Positions 9,396 through 17,831 are shown, counted from the first letter of the stretch. The stretch is DNA of 64,000 bases from Sulfobacillus thermosulfidooxidans (GCF_001280565.1 NZ_LGRO01000001.1:992001-1056000); one strand, 5' to 3'. Numbers and translations: made by a program. The notes: generated from the sequence alone by a model not told the origin.

Positions 9396-9533
9396 ATGCG
9401 AAATCACCAATCATCACGGGAAAGTTGGGAACCGAGAAGACAATTTGGATGGCAAAAATGGTTTGCTATCCTCACTGCCGTGGTCTTTTTGTCTTTAATG
9501 TTTGGCGGATTTCTGTCACTATTTATCCATTAA
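9396..9533 (+). CDS. Small single-pass membrane protein, 45 aa
   Basis: A short gene starting with ATG 9396 behind AAAGGGG (9380-9386). The product has a hydrophilic, arginine-rich head (MRNHQSSRESWEPRRQ), then one strongly hydrophobic segment (FAILTAVVFLSLMFGGF, about residues 23-39) and a very short tail. This is the layout of a small inner-membrane protein with the basic head inside the cell. A different frame from 9374 is also open but lacks these properties. The function is unknown. It stands alone, about 100 bp before the DUF4351-like gene. Confidence 0.7.
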   Translation: MRNHQSSRESWEPRRQFGWQKWFAILTAVVFLSLMFGGFLSLFIH

Positions 9534-9649
9534 AAGAGCAGGATGCAAAAAAAATGATAAAGGTGGTATGCTAAAAGAGAACTTGCTTACCCTATTGACG
9601 AACCTGATTCGATGATACTCGGGCCAAAGTTTGGAGGGAGGCGATGCGA

Positions 9650-9949
9650 ATGTCTGATGAATTCGACCAGTTCGCGCAAATGGCATTAGATGAAGCGCGT
9701 CAGAGTGGATATTTAGAAGGACATGCTGATGGTTTGCAAGAAGGATTAGAAACCGGATTGCAGGAAGGAACGCTCTTAGCCTTAAGAGCCGCCTTATTGC
9801 GTATGACGAATCATCGCTTCGGATCGACAAGCAACTCCTTTAGACTGCGGGTCGCATCGGAAAATCGGGCAGGACAATTATACGCCTGGATGGATCAAGT
9901 TATGAGTGCCTCGAGAATTGAGGAAATTCAAGATCTTTTGAGTCCATAA
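9650..9949 (+). CDS. DUF4351-like small protein (Rpn/YhgA-type tail without nuclease)
   Basis: 99 residues from ATG 9650, eight bases after GGAGGGAGG; ATG 9644 is too close to that site. The N-half has GLQEGLETGLQEG repeats, and the C-half (LLRMTNHRFG, then YAWMDQVMSASRIEEIQDLL) matches the DUF4351-type tail usually found at the end of Rpn/YhgA-family PD-(D/E)XK nucleases, the recombination-promoting transposase-like proteins. No nuclease domain is present upstream, so it is either a free-standing partner protein or the remnant of a larger gene. The strong ribosome site argues that it is expressed. Its last 22 bases overlap the convergent LysR gene. Confidence 0.7.
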   Translation: MSDEFDQFAQMALDEARQSGYLEGHADGLQEGLETGLQEGTLLALRAALLRMTNHRFGSTSNSFRLRVASENRAGQLYAWMDQVMSASRIEEIQDLLSP

Positions 9950-10851
9950 AGGCGCGCGTTAATGTGGGATGATGATTCCAAAACGAGATGGATAAAAGGA
10001 TTAACGTGCGATGGCAGGACATCGTGATGCGTGATAATGCTAAAATTGCGGAGAATCGTTAAACCTTTTATCTCAAGTTGGTGAAGAACCGCGTCTTCTT
10101 CTGGCGTAATGACTAAAGGAGAAAGAACACTAATCCCAAAACCTTGTTTGACCATGGATTTAATGGCTTGAGTTGTTGCTAAGACTAAGCGGACATTTAA
10201 TTGTTGGATGTCCATGTTTATAATTTTTAATGCTTCTTCCAACGCTGAGCGCGTACCCGAACCTGGTTCCCGGATAAAGAGAGGCTCCTGAACAAATTCC
10301 TCCAGACTGATGTCTTCACGATCAAACCATGCGTGATTTTTTCCTACAATAACCTGGAGGCAATCGGAAAAAAAGGGCTGCACGGCTATCTGGGGATGGT
10401 GCAACGTACTCTCGATTAACCCCACATCACATTGCTTATGAAGAACTTGTTCAAACACGGCACGGGAGTTAGCCATCATTACGGAAAGGCTACACTGGCT
10501 GTGCCTCTTGCAGTATTGCGGCAGAATCTCCGGGAGGAAATATTCTGCGATCGTAAAACTTGCGCCGATGCTCAAACTTTGGGGTCGAGAACTACGGGAA
10601 CGTATAATAGCTTCACGGGATTCATGAGCAATATGCAAGAGATCATTGACATACCGGTATAGAATTTCCCCCGCTTCAGTTAAATGGACTCCTTGCGAAG
10701 TGCGTACAAATAGGGAACACTGATAATATTGTTCGAGTTGATGAATGTGCTGTGTTACTGCTGACTGGGACAGATTTAAGGACCGGGATGCTTGTGACAA
10801 GGATCCGACTTCGGCGACCATTTTGAATGTGGTCCATAATTGCTCGTTCAT
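9928..10851 (-). CDS. LysR-family transcriptional regulator
   Basis: 307 residues from ATG 10851, which has AAGGAG seven bases upstream; open frame further upstream lacks a site. Residues 1-62 are the winged helix-turn-helix (SLSQASRSLNLSQSAVTQHI); the rest is a periplasmic-binding-protein-like effector domain. It resembles the CysL/CbbR branch of the family in general style, but the ligand cannot be told. The next gene on the other strand is a glycosyltransferase, with about 190 bp of AT-rich DNA between them, a typical position for a divergently regulated target. Overlaps the end of the preceding small gene tail-to-tail. Confidence 0.9.
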   Translation of the reverse strand: MNEQLWTTFKMVAEVGSLSQASRSLNLSQSAVTQHIHQLEQYYQCSLFVRTSQGVHLTEAGEILYRYVNDLLHIAHESREAIIRSRSSRPQSLSIGASFTIAEYFLPEILPQYCKRHSQCSLSVMMANSRAVFEQVLHKQCDVGLIESTLHHPQIAVQPFFSDCLQVIVGKNHAWFDREDISLEEFVQEPLFIREPGSGTRSALEEALKIINMDIQQLNVRLVLATTQAIKSMVKQGFGISVLSPLVITPEEDAVLHQLEIKGLTILRNFSIITHHDVLPSHVNPFIHLVLESSSHINARLYGLKRS

Positions 10852-11044
10852 CGTAAACTCCTTGGCCATGCTATTACAAATGATGCTACAGTCCATCGCG
10901 AGATACGGATGCGGATTACGAAATAACTAGATAATATTTAACTATGATATAAATTATACAGTAACTTAAGGTGACTGACTACGTTACCTACAGGTCTTAA
11001 TGAATAACGAGGTCTTGTCACTAGTAGACGCAAGGAGTTTATTC
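10852..11044. promoter_or_regulatory. Divergent intergenic region, likely LysR operator and promoters
   Basis: AT-rich stretch between the LysR start and the glycosyltransferase start. Around 10928-10962 the sequence (AATATTTAACTATGATATAA then ATTATACAG) contains several T-N11-A style half-sites with partial dyad symmetry, as LysR regulators use. No exact operator can be assigned from sequence alone. Confidence 0.35.
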
Positions 11045-11947
11045 ATGGCACGATTCATACGTTTTCATCTAGGTTCTCACCCTACCAGTCTTGATCAAGC
11101 AGTTGTGGAGCGTCTTATGCCGATAATGAAAACCTGGCGGTTAACGATACCGAAACGTTCCTGGATTCCTTCTCGTCCCTTTACCATTGCGGTGGGAGAA
11201 CATGCCCGGGTGGGGGATCTCATCGTGCATCCCTTAGGAGACATTCATACTGAGTGGCCAAATCCTGTTGGATTGGTGTGGGGCCATGAGACGTCCGCAA
11301 CCAAAAATCTTTTACGATTACCAGCGTATGCTCCCAAAGAAATGGGACTGGATGAGAATGTCTTCGCTATTACCCGGGAACTGCGGTTATCGGAAAGACC
11401 ACGAATTTTATATTTAGGGTCTTTTCAGGACGGAGCGGGATTGACGGCATTCCTGGGGGCTATGAAGGATCTTTTGACCGTGCAAGGGGAGGCGATTTTG
11501 ATTGGAGGAATAGCTGTCCGTGACCGATTAGCACCCGTTGTGGCTCGTCTAGGTTTGGCCCAACAGGTCATTTTTGCTCCTCCGTTATCGCCTGGTCAAT
11601 TATCTGGCCTGTATCATTCGGCTGACGTATTGGTGTATCCTGATCGTGATCCTGGTCAATTATACCAGTTGATAGACGTCTATGCGCACGGTCTTCCCGT
11701 AGTATTACGGGATACCCCTGAAACACGAAAGATTTGGGGATATCCCGCGCTATTAGTGTCGAGCGATGATGGTAACCAATGGGGTGAAGCGATTCAAGAA
11801 GTCATTGATAATACGCGTTTACGAGAAGTGCTGATCCGGCGGGGAATGGAATTTGCCCAGATGCATGAAACAGAGATAGTCATCACGGGATGGCGAAGTA
11901 CTATCGAAAAAATTTCGGGACAAAGCGTTGTGCTCGAATCCAATTAG
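11045..11947 (+). CDS. GT4-like glycosyltransferase
   Basis: 300 residues from ATG 11045 with AAGGAG seven bases upstream; an earlier in-frame ATG at 11000 has no ribosome site. The C-terminal half is the nucleotide-sugar-binding Rossmann domain of GT-B enzymes (RILYLGSFQDGAGLTAFLGA, LADVLVYPD-type segment, and LIDVYAHGLPVVL in place of the usual EAMAxGxPV). The N-terminal acceptor domain is short for GT4 (about 120 residues), and the classic EX7E is modified, so activity is uncertain. It probably belongs with the polysaccharide genes downstream. The next gene starts seven bases after its stop. Confidence 0.7.
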   Translation: MARFIRFHLGSHPTSLDQAVVERLMPIMKTWRLTIPKRSWIPSRPFTIAVGEHARVGDLIVHPLGDIHTEWPNPVGLVWGHETSATKNLLRLPAYAPKEMGLDENVFAITRELRLSERPRILYLGSFQDGAGLTAFLGAMKDLLTVQGEAILIGGIAVRDRLAPVVARLGLAQQVIFAPPLSPGQLSGLYHSADVLVYPDRDPGQLYQLIDVYAHGLPVVLRDTPETRKIWGYPALLVSSDDGNQWGEAIQEVIDNTRLREVLIRRGMEFAQMHETEIVITGWRSTIEKISGQSVVLESN

Positions 11948-11954
11948 GAGTGAC

Positions 11955-12551
11955 ATGATGTCGACCCTACCATGGCTGGATAATTTGATGCAACCTGTTC
12001 ATATTATGCAATATGGTCAAGGGAATCCTGCATTTATCCAACAATTTGCGGACAATGAATGGATTTTTTGGGAAATGGTGGACAAGCTTCCCGATATTGT
12101 GTGGCCATGGTTTCCCCAACATTTGCCGGTCTACGGCATTGCCCAAGAGGATTCCGCGGCACATATCTGGTTTGTAGGTGAACCTATTGGTCAGGAAGAA
12201 AGCAGTTGGCGAGATTTAGTCTTAGCCGTGGGCCGTGGGCAAAAACTATTGACGCCGATGACCGAAAACATCGTCGATAGCATTGGAGAAATTGTCCACG
12301 TTGCCGTGTTCACCACGCCAAGTTGACCTAAATGTGCTCAGGCAGTTCGCCTGATTGGTGCCATGAGTTTACGGAATCCACGCATTAACCTATTCGCAAT
12401 TGATTTGGATAAGGCGAAAGATCTCTTAAATATTTTGTCGATCCAGACAGTACCAACCTTTGCTTTTAATGAGAGTCTCATGTCCTTGACCGCTAATGAA
12501 TGGATTTTGGCACAAAAAATTTGGCAAATAGCTACGAAGCACGAGACATGA
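11955..12551 (+). CDS. AhpF-N-like thioredoxin-fold protein with in-frame TGA (candidate selenoprotein)
   Basis: Two open frames in the same phase, 11955-12323 and 12327-12551, are split by a single TGA at 12324-12326. Read through, the product is 198 residues with two tandem thioredoxin folds, as in the N-terminal domain of AhpF or a protein disulfide oxidoreductase. WFVGEPIGQE and DLVLAV match the first fold's end; VHVAVFTTPS-TGA-PKC is the start of the second. AhpF has CHNC at this point, so the TGA sits exactly where the first catalytic cysteine belongs, giving UxxC. After it come LNPRIKH-like SLRNPRINLFAID and the cis-proline IQTVPTF. A six-bp hairpin starts 11 bases after the TGA. Start ATG 11955 has AGGAGTGA upstream. 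A Cys-to-stop mutation is the alternative. Confidence 0.7.
12324..12354 (+). promoter_or_regulatory. Candidate bacterial SECIS element after in-frame UGA
   Basis: Directly after TGA (12324-12326), TCAGGC (12338-12343) pairs perfectly with GCCTGA (12349-12354), leaving the 5-base loop AGTTC. The loop begins 17 bases after the UGA and has G as its second base followed by U, the features recalled for bacterial SelB-binding hairpins (small apical loop with G near the start, short fixed distance from UGA). Whether SelB binds is inference. Confidence 0.6.
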
Positions 12552-12693
12552 ATAATCAAATATGATTTAACAACTGATGATAAATGTTTAATTGTGAAAT
12601 ACGTCGATTAATTTTTCTTGAAGAGTGGTCGTCAAATGACATTATTAAGAGTAAAATAGGGGTCAGAAATATGCAGGGTAGGAGATGTTTTCG

Positions 12694-13473
12694 ATGGTTC
12701 ATGTCACGGCCATACAACAAGTGTTGGCCGTTATTTCGGGAGTGATTGTGGGTTTCAGTTTAGGATTAATTGGCGGCGGCGGGTCTATTATGGCCGTGCC
12801 TTTGTTGCTATATTTCGTCGGCATTCATGATCCTCATTTAGTTATTGGGACCACTGCGTTGGCAGTAGCGGTGAATAGTTACTTGAATCTGATTCCTCAC
12901 TGGCGAAGCGGTAACGTCAAATGGGGGGCGGCTATTGGATTTGCTATTCCGGGTGCCATTGGAGCCTTTATCGGATCAACAATCGGCAAGATGGTAAACG
13001 GCAAAGATTTGTTGTTTTTGTTTGCCATACTCATGATTGTTGTAGCAATATTGATGCTAAAACCCAAGAAAGGTGAAAGTACGACCACCAGTTTTCATTG
13101 GACACATAAAATGTTATTGCGGGTGATTCCAGCGGGATTGCTTGTCGGATTTGTGTCGGGCTTCTTTGGCATTGGTGGGGGTTTCTTAATTGTTCCAGGA
13201 CTCATCATGTCAACCGGAATGCCCATGATTTATGCAATTGGAAGTTCATTATTTTCTGTAGGCACATTCGGGCTAACGACAGCTATCAATTACGCGTTAT
13301 CCGGTTTGGTATTATGGCTTGTGGTTGTTGAATATGTTGGTGGAGGTATAATCGGTGGTGTTTTAGGCACGCGCCTAGCCAACCAACTCAGTAAACAAAA
13401 GCGATTATTGAACTTTGTTTTTTCGGGGGTTGTGATTATCGTCGGTATTTATATGCTGACATTGAACGCCTAA
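12694..13473 (+). CDS. TauE/SafE-family anion exporter
   Basis: A 259-residue integral membrane protein with about eight hydrophobic segments. The two repeats of the TauE/SafE (DUF81) family are visible: LIGGGGSIMAVPLLLYF near residue 25 and FFGIGGGFLIVPGLI near residue 155. Members export sulfite, sulfoacetate or similar anions; the substrate here is unknown, but sulfur oxyanions would suit a sulfur-oxidising acidophile. I use ATG 12694, nine bases behind GGAG; ATG 12685 directly abuts that site. A strong hairpin follows the gene. Confidence 0.85.
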   Translation: MVHVTAIQQVLAVISGVIVGFSLGLIGGGGSIMAVPLLLYFVGIHDPHLVIGTTALAVAVNSYLNLIPHWRSGNVKWGAAIGFAIPGAIGAFIGSTIGKMVNGKDLLFLFAILMIVVAILMLKPKKGESTTTSFHWTHKMLLRVIPAGLLVGFVSGFFGIGGGFLIVPGLIMSTGMPMIYAIGSSLFSVGTFGLTTAINYALSGLVLWLVVVEYVGGGIIGGVLGTRLANQLSKQKRLLNFVFSGVVIIVGIYMLTLNA

Positions 13474-13513
13474 ATCGGGCTGGACTTTTTCACGATTGTA
13501 TAATTCTTTCTAG

Positions 13514-13546
13514 CACGCCACAATCTGTCGGATTGTGGCGTGTTAC
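13514..13546 (+). terminator. Hairpin terminator after TauE-like gene
   Basis: CACGCCACAATC (13514-13525) pairs perfectly with GATTGTGGCGTG (13531-13542) around a 5-base loop. Only a weak T-run (TTAC) follows, so termination may be partial. Confidence 0.6.
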
Positions 13547-13592
13547 AATTGGACAGGAAATTGTCTAACGTCAAAGATATTGAGGTGACAGT

Positions 13593-14888
13593 GTGGCGCT
13601 CGTGATTTGTGCTGTAATCGGGATATTGTTGGGAATGAGTGTATGGATTTATCCCCGGTTATTTATCATGAACCTCTTAGTCACGGCGGTTGGAGTCGAA
13701 ATCATTCACCACTGGTATGCAGGCATTGGTCAATATTTTCCGTGGATCGCCGTCTTTCTCGCGGGAATTCTTCAAGCGGGTCCTAGTGCATGGAAAAAAT
13801 GGTGGCAGTTTATTTTGCATAATAAAGAATGGATGGCGGTTTACGGGCTGTACTTTATTAGCATTGGAATTTCTACACTAATGGGCATTCACGTGTCTAC
13901 CTCACTACGTTATGCCTTAGGCGTTCCTGCGGTCTTATTCATTGCCGTTGTGATCGTTCCCTGGTCTGTTGAAAAGCGCCTTATAGCCTTAAAAAATCTA
14001 TTGCAAGTCATTGCATTGATGGGCGTGGTTCTTACAGTAACGGCTGGGATTGCTGCGATAGCTGATCATTTGGGATTTCCGGTTCCAGTAGGTCATCATA
14101 TTTTGTTAGCATGGCAGTGGCCCTTTGCCAACAAGAATACATTTGGGATGCTTGTAACTTTTGCTCTACCGGCCTCGGTCTATCTCGCGCTTGACTATCG
14201 TGAAGATGGTATTATCCGCATTTTTTGGTTCATGGCCAGTATGCTCTTATTTATCGGCGTAGCCCTCAGTTATTCCCGGTCATCATGGATTGCCAGTATG
14301 ATTGGCGTCATGATGTTTGTAACGTTTTATTATGGCAAACGTGGCGTCTTGGCGATGTTTGGCATCGGTATTGTGCTTCTCGCAGGACTCATTGCGAAAA
14401 CCGGATTACACAAATGGCAACTGCTATGGCATAAAGGCCTTAACGGACGCATTGTTTTGTGGAAAGCGGGACTTGACGCAATGCATCATCATTGGGTCTG
14501 GGGGGTGGGGCCTGGTAACTCGCCACTTGCATTGAAACCATTTGTGCCGGCCATTTACGCGGGCTTGACACCCTCCGATTCAATTTTGCGATCAGCTGTG
14601 GAATTGGGATTGGTGGGCTTAGGCCTTTGGCTTCTTCTTGTGGGGATCGCGATGATTGGGCTACTCATGCGACGACCCTGGCACAACTGGGACGATAACG
14701 CATTGTTTTCAATCATGTTAGCTAGTTTAGCTCAGCAAGTAGTCGAATCTCTGTTTGTTGGCGGTGTGTCATTTGGGGATTTCTTTTTCACGGTATTCTT
14801 AGGACTGGCATGGTATAGAATTTGGGTGGTCCCTAAGAATCGTTCTCTTCGTTCCAACAGACTGTCTCGGCGTGCGCTGTTAGGTTAG
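13593..14888 (+). CDS. O-antigen ligase / Wzy-like membrane polymerase
   Basis: 431 residues with about 11 membrane segments from a GTG start behind GAGGTGACA. The family signature LSYSRSSWIA lies near residue 225, just before the large external loop, which contains GRIVLWKAGLDAMHHHWVWG and GPGNSPLAL, as in Wzy_C/WaaL proteins. Such proteins polymerise or ligate undecaprenyl-linked glycan on the outer face of the membrane. A polyprenyl sugar transferase lies convergent downstream and other glycosyltransferases are nearby, supporting a role in capsule or exopolysaccharide. It cannot be told from sequence whether it acts as ligase or polymerase. Confidence 0.85.
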   Translation: MALVICAVIGILLGMSVWIYPRLFIMNLLVTAVGVEIIHHWYAGIGQYFPWIAVFLAGILQAGPSAWKKWWQFILHNKEWMAVYGLYFISIGISTLMGIHVSTSLRYALGVPAVLFIAVVIVPWSVEKRLIALKNLLQVIALMGVVLTVTAGIAAIADHLGFPVPVGHHILLAWQWPFANKNTFGMLVTFALPASVYLALDYREDGIIRIFWFMASMLLFIGVALSYSRSSWIASMIGVMMFVTFYYGKRGVLAMFGIGIVLLAGLIAKTGLHKWQLLWHKGLNGRIVLWKAGLDAMHHHWVWGVGPGNSPLALKPFVPAIYAGLTPSDSILRSAVELGLVGLGLWLLLVGIAMIGLLMRRPWHNWDDNALFSIMLASLAQQVVESLFVGGVSFGDFFFTVFLGLAWYRIWVVPKNRSLRSNRLSRRALLG

Positions 14889-14919
14889 TTGCAGACGCGG
14901 ATGAACAGGTGCTCAATAG

Positions 14920-16218
14920 TTATTGGTCTTTTTTAAAGGGAATCTGAATGATGGTGCGAATCACAATAGAAAGATCTTTGAGCCACGACCAGGTTTTGGC
15001 GTATGCCAAATCATAAGTGGCTTTTTCTTCTGGCGTTGAGGTATAGCTGCCAGCAACTTGTGCTAAGCCGGTCAACCCTGGTGTACTTAAATGGCGTAAT
15101 TCATAAAAGGCAATATTCCGGCGATGTTGGTCGACAAACACTGGGCGCTCAGGCCGTGGCCCCACTAAAGACATGTCCCCTTTCAGAATATTCCACAGCT
15201 GTGGTAATTCATCTAAATGTGTGGCCCGTAAAAATTTACCGAAGCGCGTAATCCGGGGATCATCGGCCTTTGCCAATACTGGTCCTGTACTCTTTTCTGC
15301 ATCAGGTACCATAGTACGAAATTTGACAAGCATAAAATGTCGTCCTCCGGCGGTAATCCGTTCTTGGCGATAAAGAATAGGACGGCCCGAATCGATAACA
15401 ATAATCAAAGCAATTAGCAGCAAAATCGGGAAAAAGGTGATGATTCCTAAGAAAGATACTGTGATATCGGCTAAGCGTTTTACGGCAGCAGACCCGTGAC
15501 GTGTGCGGATAGAAGCTAAAGAAAACATTGGGGTTTCTCCCAGTGAAGTTAATTCGGAACCAGCCACCAATAAGTCATAGGTATTGGGTTTCCATAAGCA
15601 TGGGATATTCCGTGTCATGCATTCAATGAAATACCGGGATTTTGTTTCTTGATCGACATTGCCCAGAATTACCGCGCCAATGTAAGGCCATAATGCGGAT
15701 GACAGAGAGTCATGGGGTAGGCGGTAGTGGACACGAATTCTCGGTAGATATTTTCCTGCGCGAATCGTCAGTTCAGGCCATTCTTTTTCGGGCCCGACGA
15801 CCATCACATGAACCGAAGGAGCTGTTCGCAGAGATAAAGAGCGGTACATTAATCGCCAAGCGAGAAACAAGATGACTTGCAACATGGCAGAAATGAAGAA
15901 AACCGTCCGGGGAAAGCCGATATTAGCCAATACATAGGACAACATAGTCGCAAAAAATGTATTGACAATAATTGCGGTGACAACAGAACTTATAACTTCT
16001 TGGGATGTTTTCGATGCGGACCGATCGTATAACCCATAAAAGTAGAAAAGAACAAGTAATGATACTGTCTCAAAAGGGAAAAGCCGTATAAATGCGTCAA
16101 AATTATAAGGAGGTAAGCGAAATGCAAACCGAATCAAAAAGGCGAAGATGTTGGCTCCGTTAAATGCCAAAATATCAATTAGCGGTACTAAAAACCAATT
16201 TGATACCCATCGTTTCAT
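14920..16218 (-). CDS. Polyprenyl glycosylphosphotransferase (exopolysaccharide initiating enzyme)
   Basis: 432 residues. Four or five N-terminal membrane segments and a CoA-binding-like middle region are followed by the bacterial sugar transferase domain (residues about 235-430). The motif set is present: YRQERITAGGRHF, VKFRTMVPDAE, RITRFGKFLRATHLDELPQL and GDMSLVGPRPERPVF. These WbaP/CpsE-type enzymes move a sugar-1-phosphate from a nucleotide sugar to undecaprenyl phosphate, the first step of repeat-unit assembly. AGGGGAAACG precedes the ATG. It faces the O-antigen-ligase-like gene tail-to-tail and probably works in the same pathway. Confidence 0.92.
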   Translation of the reverse strand: MKRWVSNWFLVPLIDILAFNGANIFAFLIRFAFRLPPYNFDAFIRLFPFETVSLLVLFYFYGLYDRSASKTSQEVISSVVTAIIVNTFFATMLSYVLANIGFPRTVFFISAMLQVILFLAWRLMYRSLSLRTAPSVHVMVVGPEKEWPELTIRAGKYLPRIRVHYRLPHDSLSSALWPYIGAVILGNVDQETKSRYFIECMTRNIPCLWKPNTYDLLVAGSELTSLGETPMFSLASIRTRHGSAAVKRLADITVSFLGIITFFPILLLIALIIVIDSGRPILYRQERITAGGRHFMLVKFRTMVPDAEKSTGPVLAKADDPRITRFGKFLRATHLDELPQLWNILKGDMSLVGPRPERPVFVDQHRRNIAFYELRHLSTPGLTGLAQVAGSYTSTPEEKATYDLAYAKTWSWLKDLSIVIRTIIQIPFKKDQ

Positions 16219-16370
16219 GAACGTTTCCCCTGGTTAGGCATTATTCGACTTCATTTTCGCGCAAACGACTGAAATGAGCAACAAGCTTGCTGAATCTATG
16301 ATACATTGTTTTACGATGTTTCGCTTAGAGGATATGGAGGGAGATCGTCATCAAACGGGCAATTTGGGTT

Positions 16371-17831
16371 GTGGGCATTATTGCTGTATTGGGAGTGAGC
16401 GTTGGAGTCGTCTGGCATGCTGAGTCAAAAAATCAAATACACTCCTTTGTACCCATGAAACCGCGCGTCTCTGTGACTTCTTTTCCTCACATTTCCCGGA
16501 AAAACTTAATGGCGGGCGTCGTTGAAGGGTTTTATGGACCCCAGTGGTCATTTCACGCGACGGAGCAGATGTTACAATTCATGCATCGTCAGGGATTCAA
16601 TACTTTCGTCTACGCCCCCAAGAATGCGCCCTATTTACGGGCGCAATGGAATGTCTTGTTTCCGGCGCAAGCTTTGAATGCTCTCCATCATTTGGTTGTT
16701 GTAGCTCAAAACAATCACATTCAGTTTGTTTGTTCCATCAGCCCAGGTTTGTCCATAGAGTACTCATCCCGCCGCAACCGGCAACAATTGTTGGCGAAAA
16801 TTAATCAATTATGGTCCATTGGCATTCATTCTTTTATGATAAGTTTTGATGATATTCCGGACCAGTTAAACGGAAAAGATGCGCAAGTGTATCATGACAA
16901 CTTGGCATTGGCACAAAGTAAATTGGTTGACAAGATTTATCAGGATGAATTAAAAGACGGTCATGCTATTCAGTTATTGTTCACGCCAACAGTTTATTGG
17001 GGCGTCCACGATAACCTCTATTGGACGACGTTGAAGACGTATTTAAATGTGCATATCCCTGTAATATGGACGGGTCCATGGGTTTTGTCCAAAGTAATTA
17101 CTGAAACAGAAGCGAAGACAGTGCAGCAGGACCTAGGGCATCCTCTGGTGATTTGGGACAATTATCCTGTCAATGACTATACATATGTTATTAGTCATCA
17201 TCCTCAGTTATTTATGGGACCGGTGATGGGCCGCAGTCCCCACCTTATCTCAGGCGTTCACGGCTATTTGTTTAATCCGATGTTACAACCTTGTGCATCT
17301 GAAGTGGCGCTATCCACTGGCGCCGCGTATTTAGAACATCCCAGTACATACCAGCCGATGAAAGCTTGGTACCAAGCTTTCGCTCAATGGGGCAGACCGG
17401 TTAAAGGGGCATTGCAAAGCTTTGCAGCAGCTAACTCGGTAAGTTTTATGAACACCCGCCCATTGGATCATATTAATCGCCATGTGACAGCGTTTTGGAG
17501 TAGTTACAATCATCATGATAATTTGCTGGATACAGCTTTATACCAACAATTCGTCCGCTGGAATCATAATGCACGGATTCTTCAGGAAAAACTGCCGCGA
17601 TCTTTTTATAGACAAATTGAACCATGGGTAAAGATTTACCAGGTTGAGGCGCAACTCGGAATCACGATGATTCGGATTTTAAATAATCCGTCTGGTGCTA
17701 AGACGGTCACAATCCAATCTATTGTCAGCCGACAGGATAAAATTAACGCATCGGCAGACCGGTTAGGAGTGCATACTATCCTAAGCAATTGGTTTGCCGA
17801 CGCGTTTGCCCATGTACCCTTTACTAATTAA
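16371..17831 (+). CDS. GH84-family beta-N-acetylglucosaminidase, exported
   Basis: A secreted or membrane-anchored glycosidase. From the GTG at 16371 it is 486 residues: a hydrophobic N-terminal segment, then the GH84 barrel with GVVEGFYGPQWS, YAPKNAPYLR, SISPGLSIEYSS and the catalytic pair Asp160-Asp161 in SFDDIP, as in NagJ and O-GlcNAcases. It would remove beta-linked GlcNAc from glycans outside the membrane. The start is uncertain: GGAGGGAG at 16336-16343 is 27 bases before the GTG, but six bases before an in-frame ATC at 16350, and that extension adds IKRAIWVV, giving the signal segment its expected basic head. Confidence 0.85.
   Translation: MGIIAVLGVSVGVVWHAESKNQIHSFVPMKPRVSVTSFPHISRKNLMAGVVEGFYGPQWSFHATEQMLQFMHRQGFNTFVYAPKNAPYLRAQWNVLFPAQALNALHHLVVVAQNNHIQFVCSISPGLSIEYSSRRNRQQLLAKINQLWSIGIHSFMISFDDIPDQLNGKDAQVYHDNLALAQSKLVDKIYQDELKDGHAIQLLFTPTVYWGVHDNLYWTTLKTYLNVHIPVIWTGPWVLSKVITETEAKTVQQDLGHPLVIWDNYPVNDYTYVISHHPQLFMGPVMGRSPHLISGVHGYLFNPMLQPCASEVALSTGAAYLEHPSTYQPMKAWYQAFAQWGRPVKGALQSFAAANSVSFMNTRPLDHINRHVTAFWSSYNHHDNLLDTALYQQFVRWNHNARILQEKLPRSFYRQIEPWVKIYQVEAQLGITMIRILNNPSGAKTVTIQSIVSRQDKINASADRLGVHTILSNWFADAFAHVPFTN

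Noticed and set aside
12363-12551. Stand-alone 62-residue gene beginning at ATG 12363
   Set aside because: It lacks a ribosome site, and the in-phase sequence before it continues an AhpF-N thioredoxin fold, so it is the second part of the TGA-containing gene.
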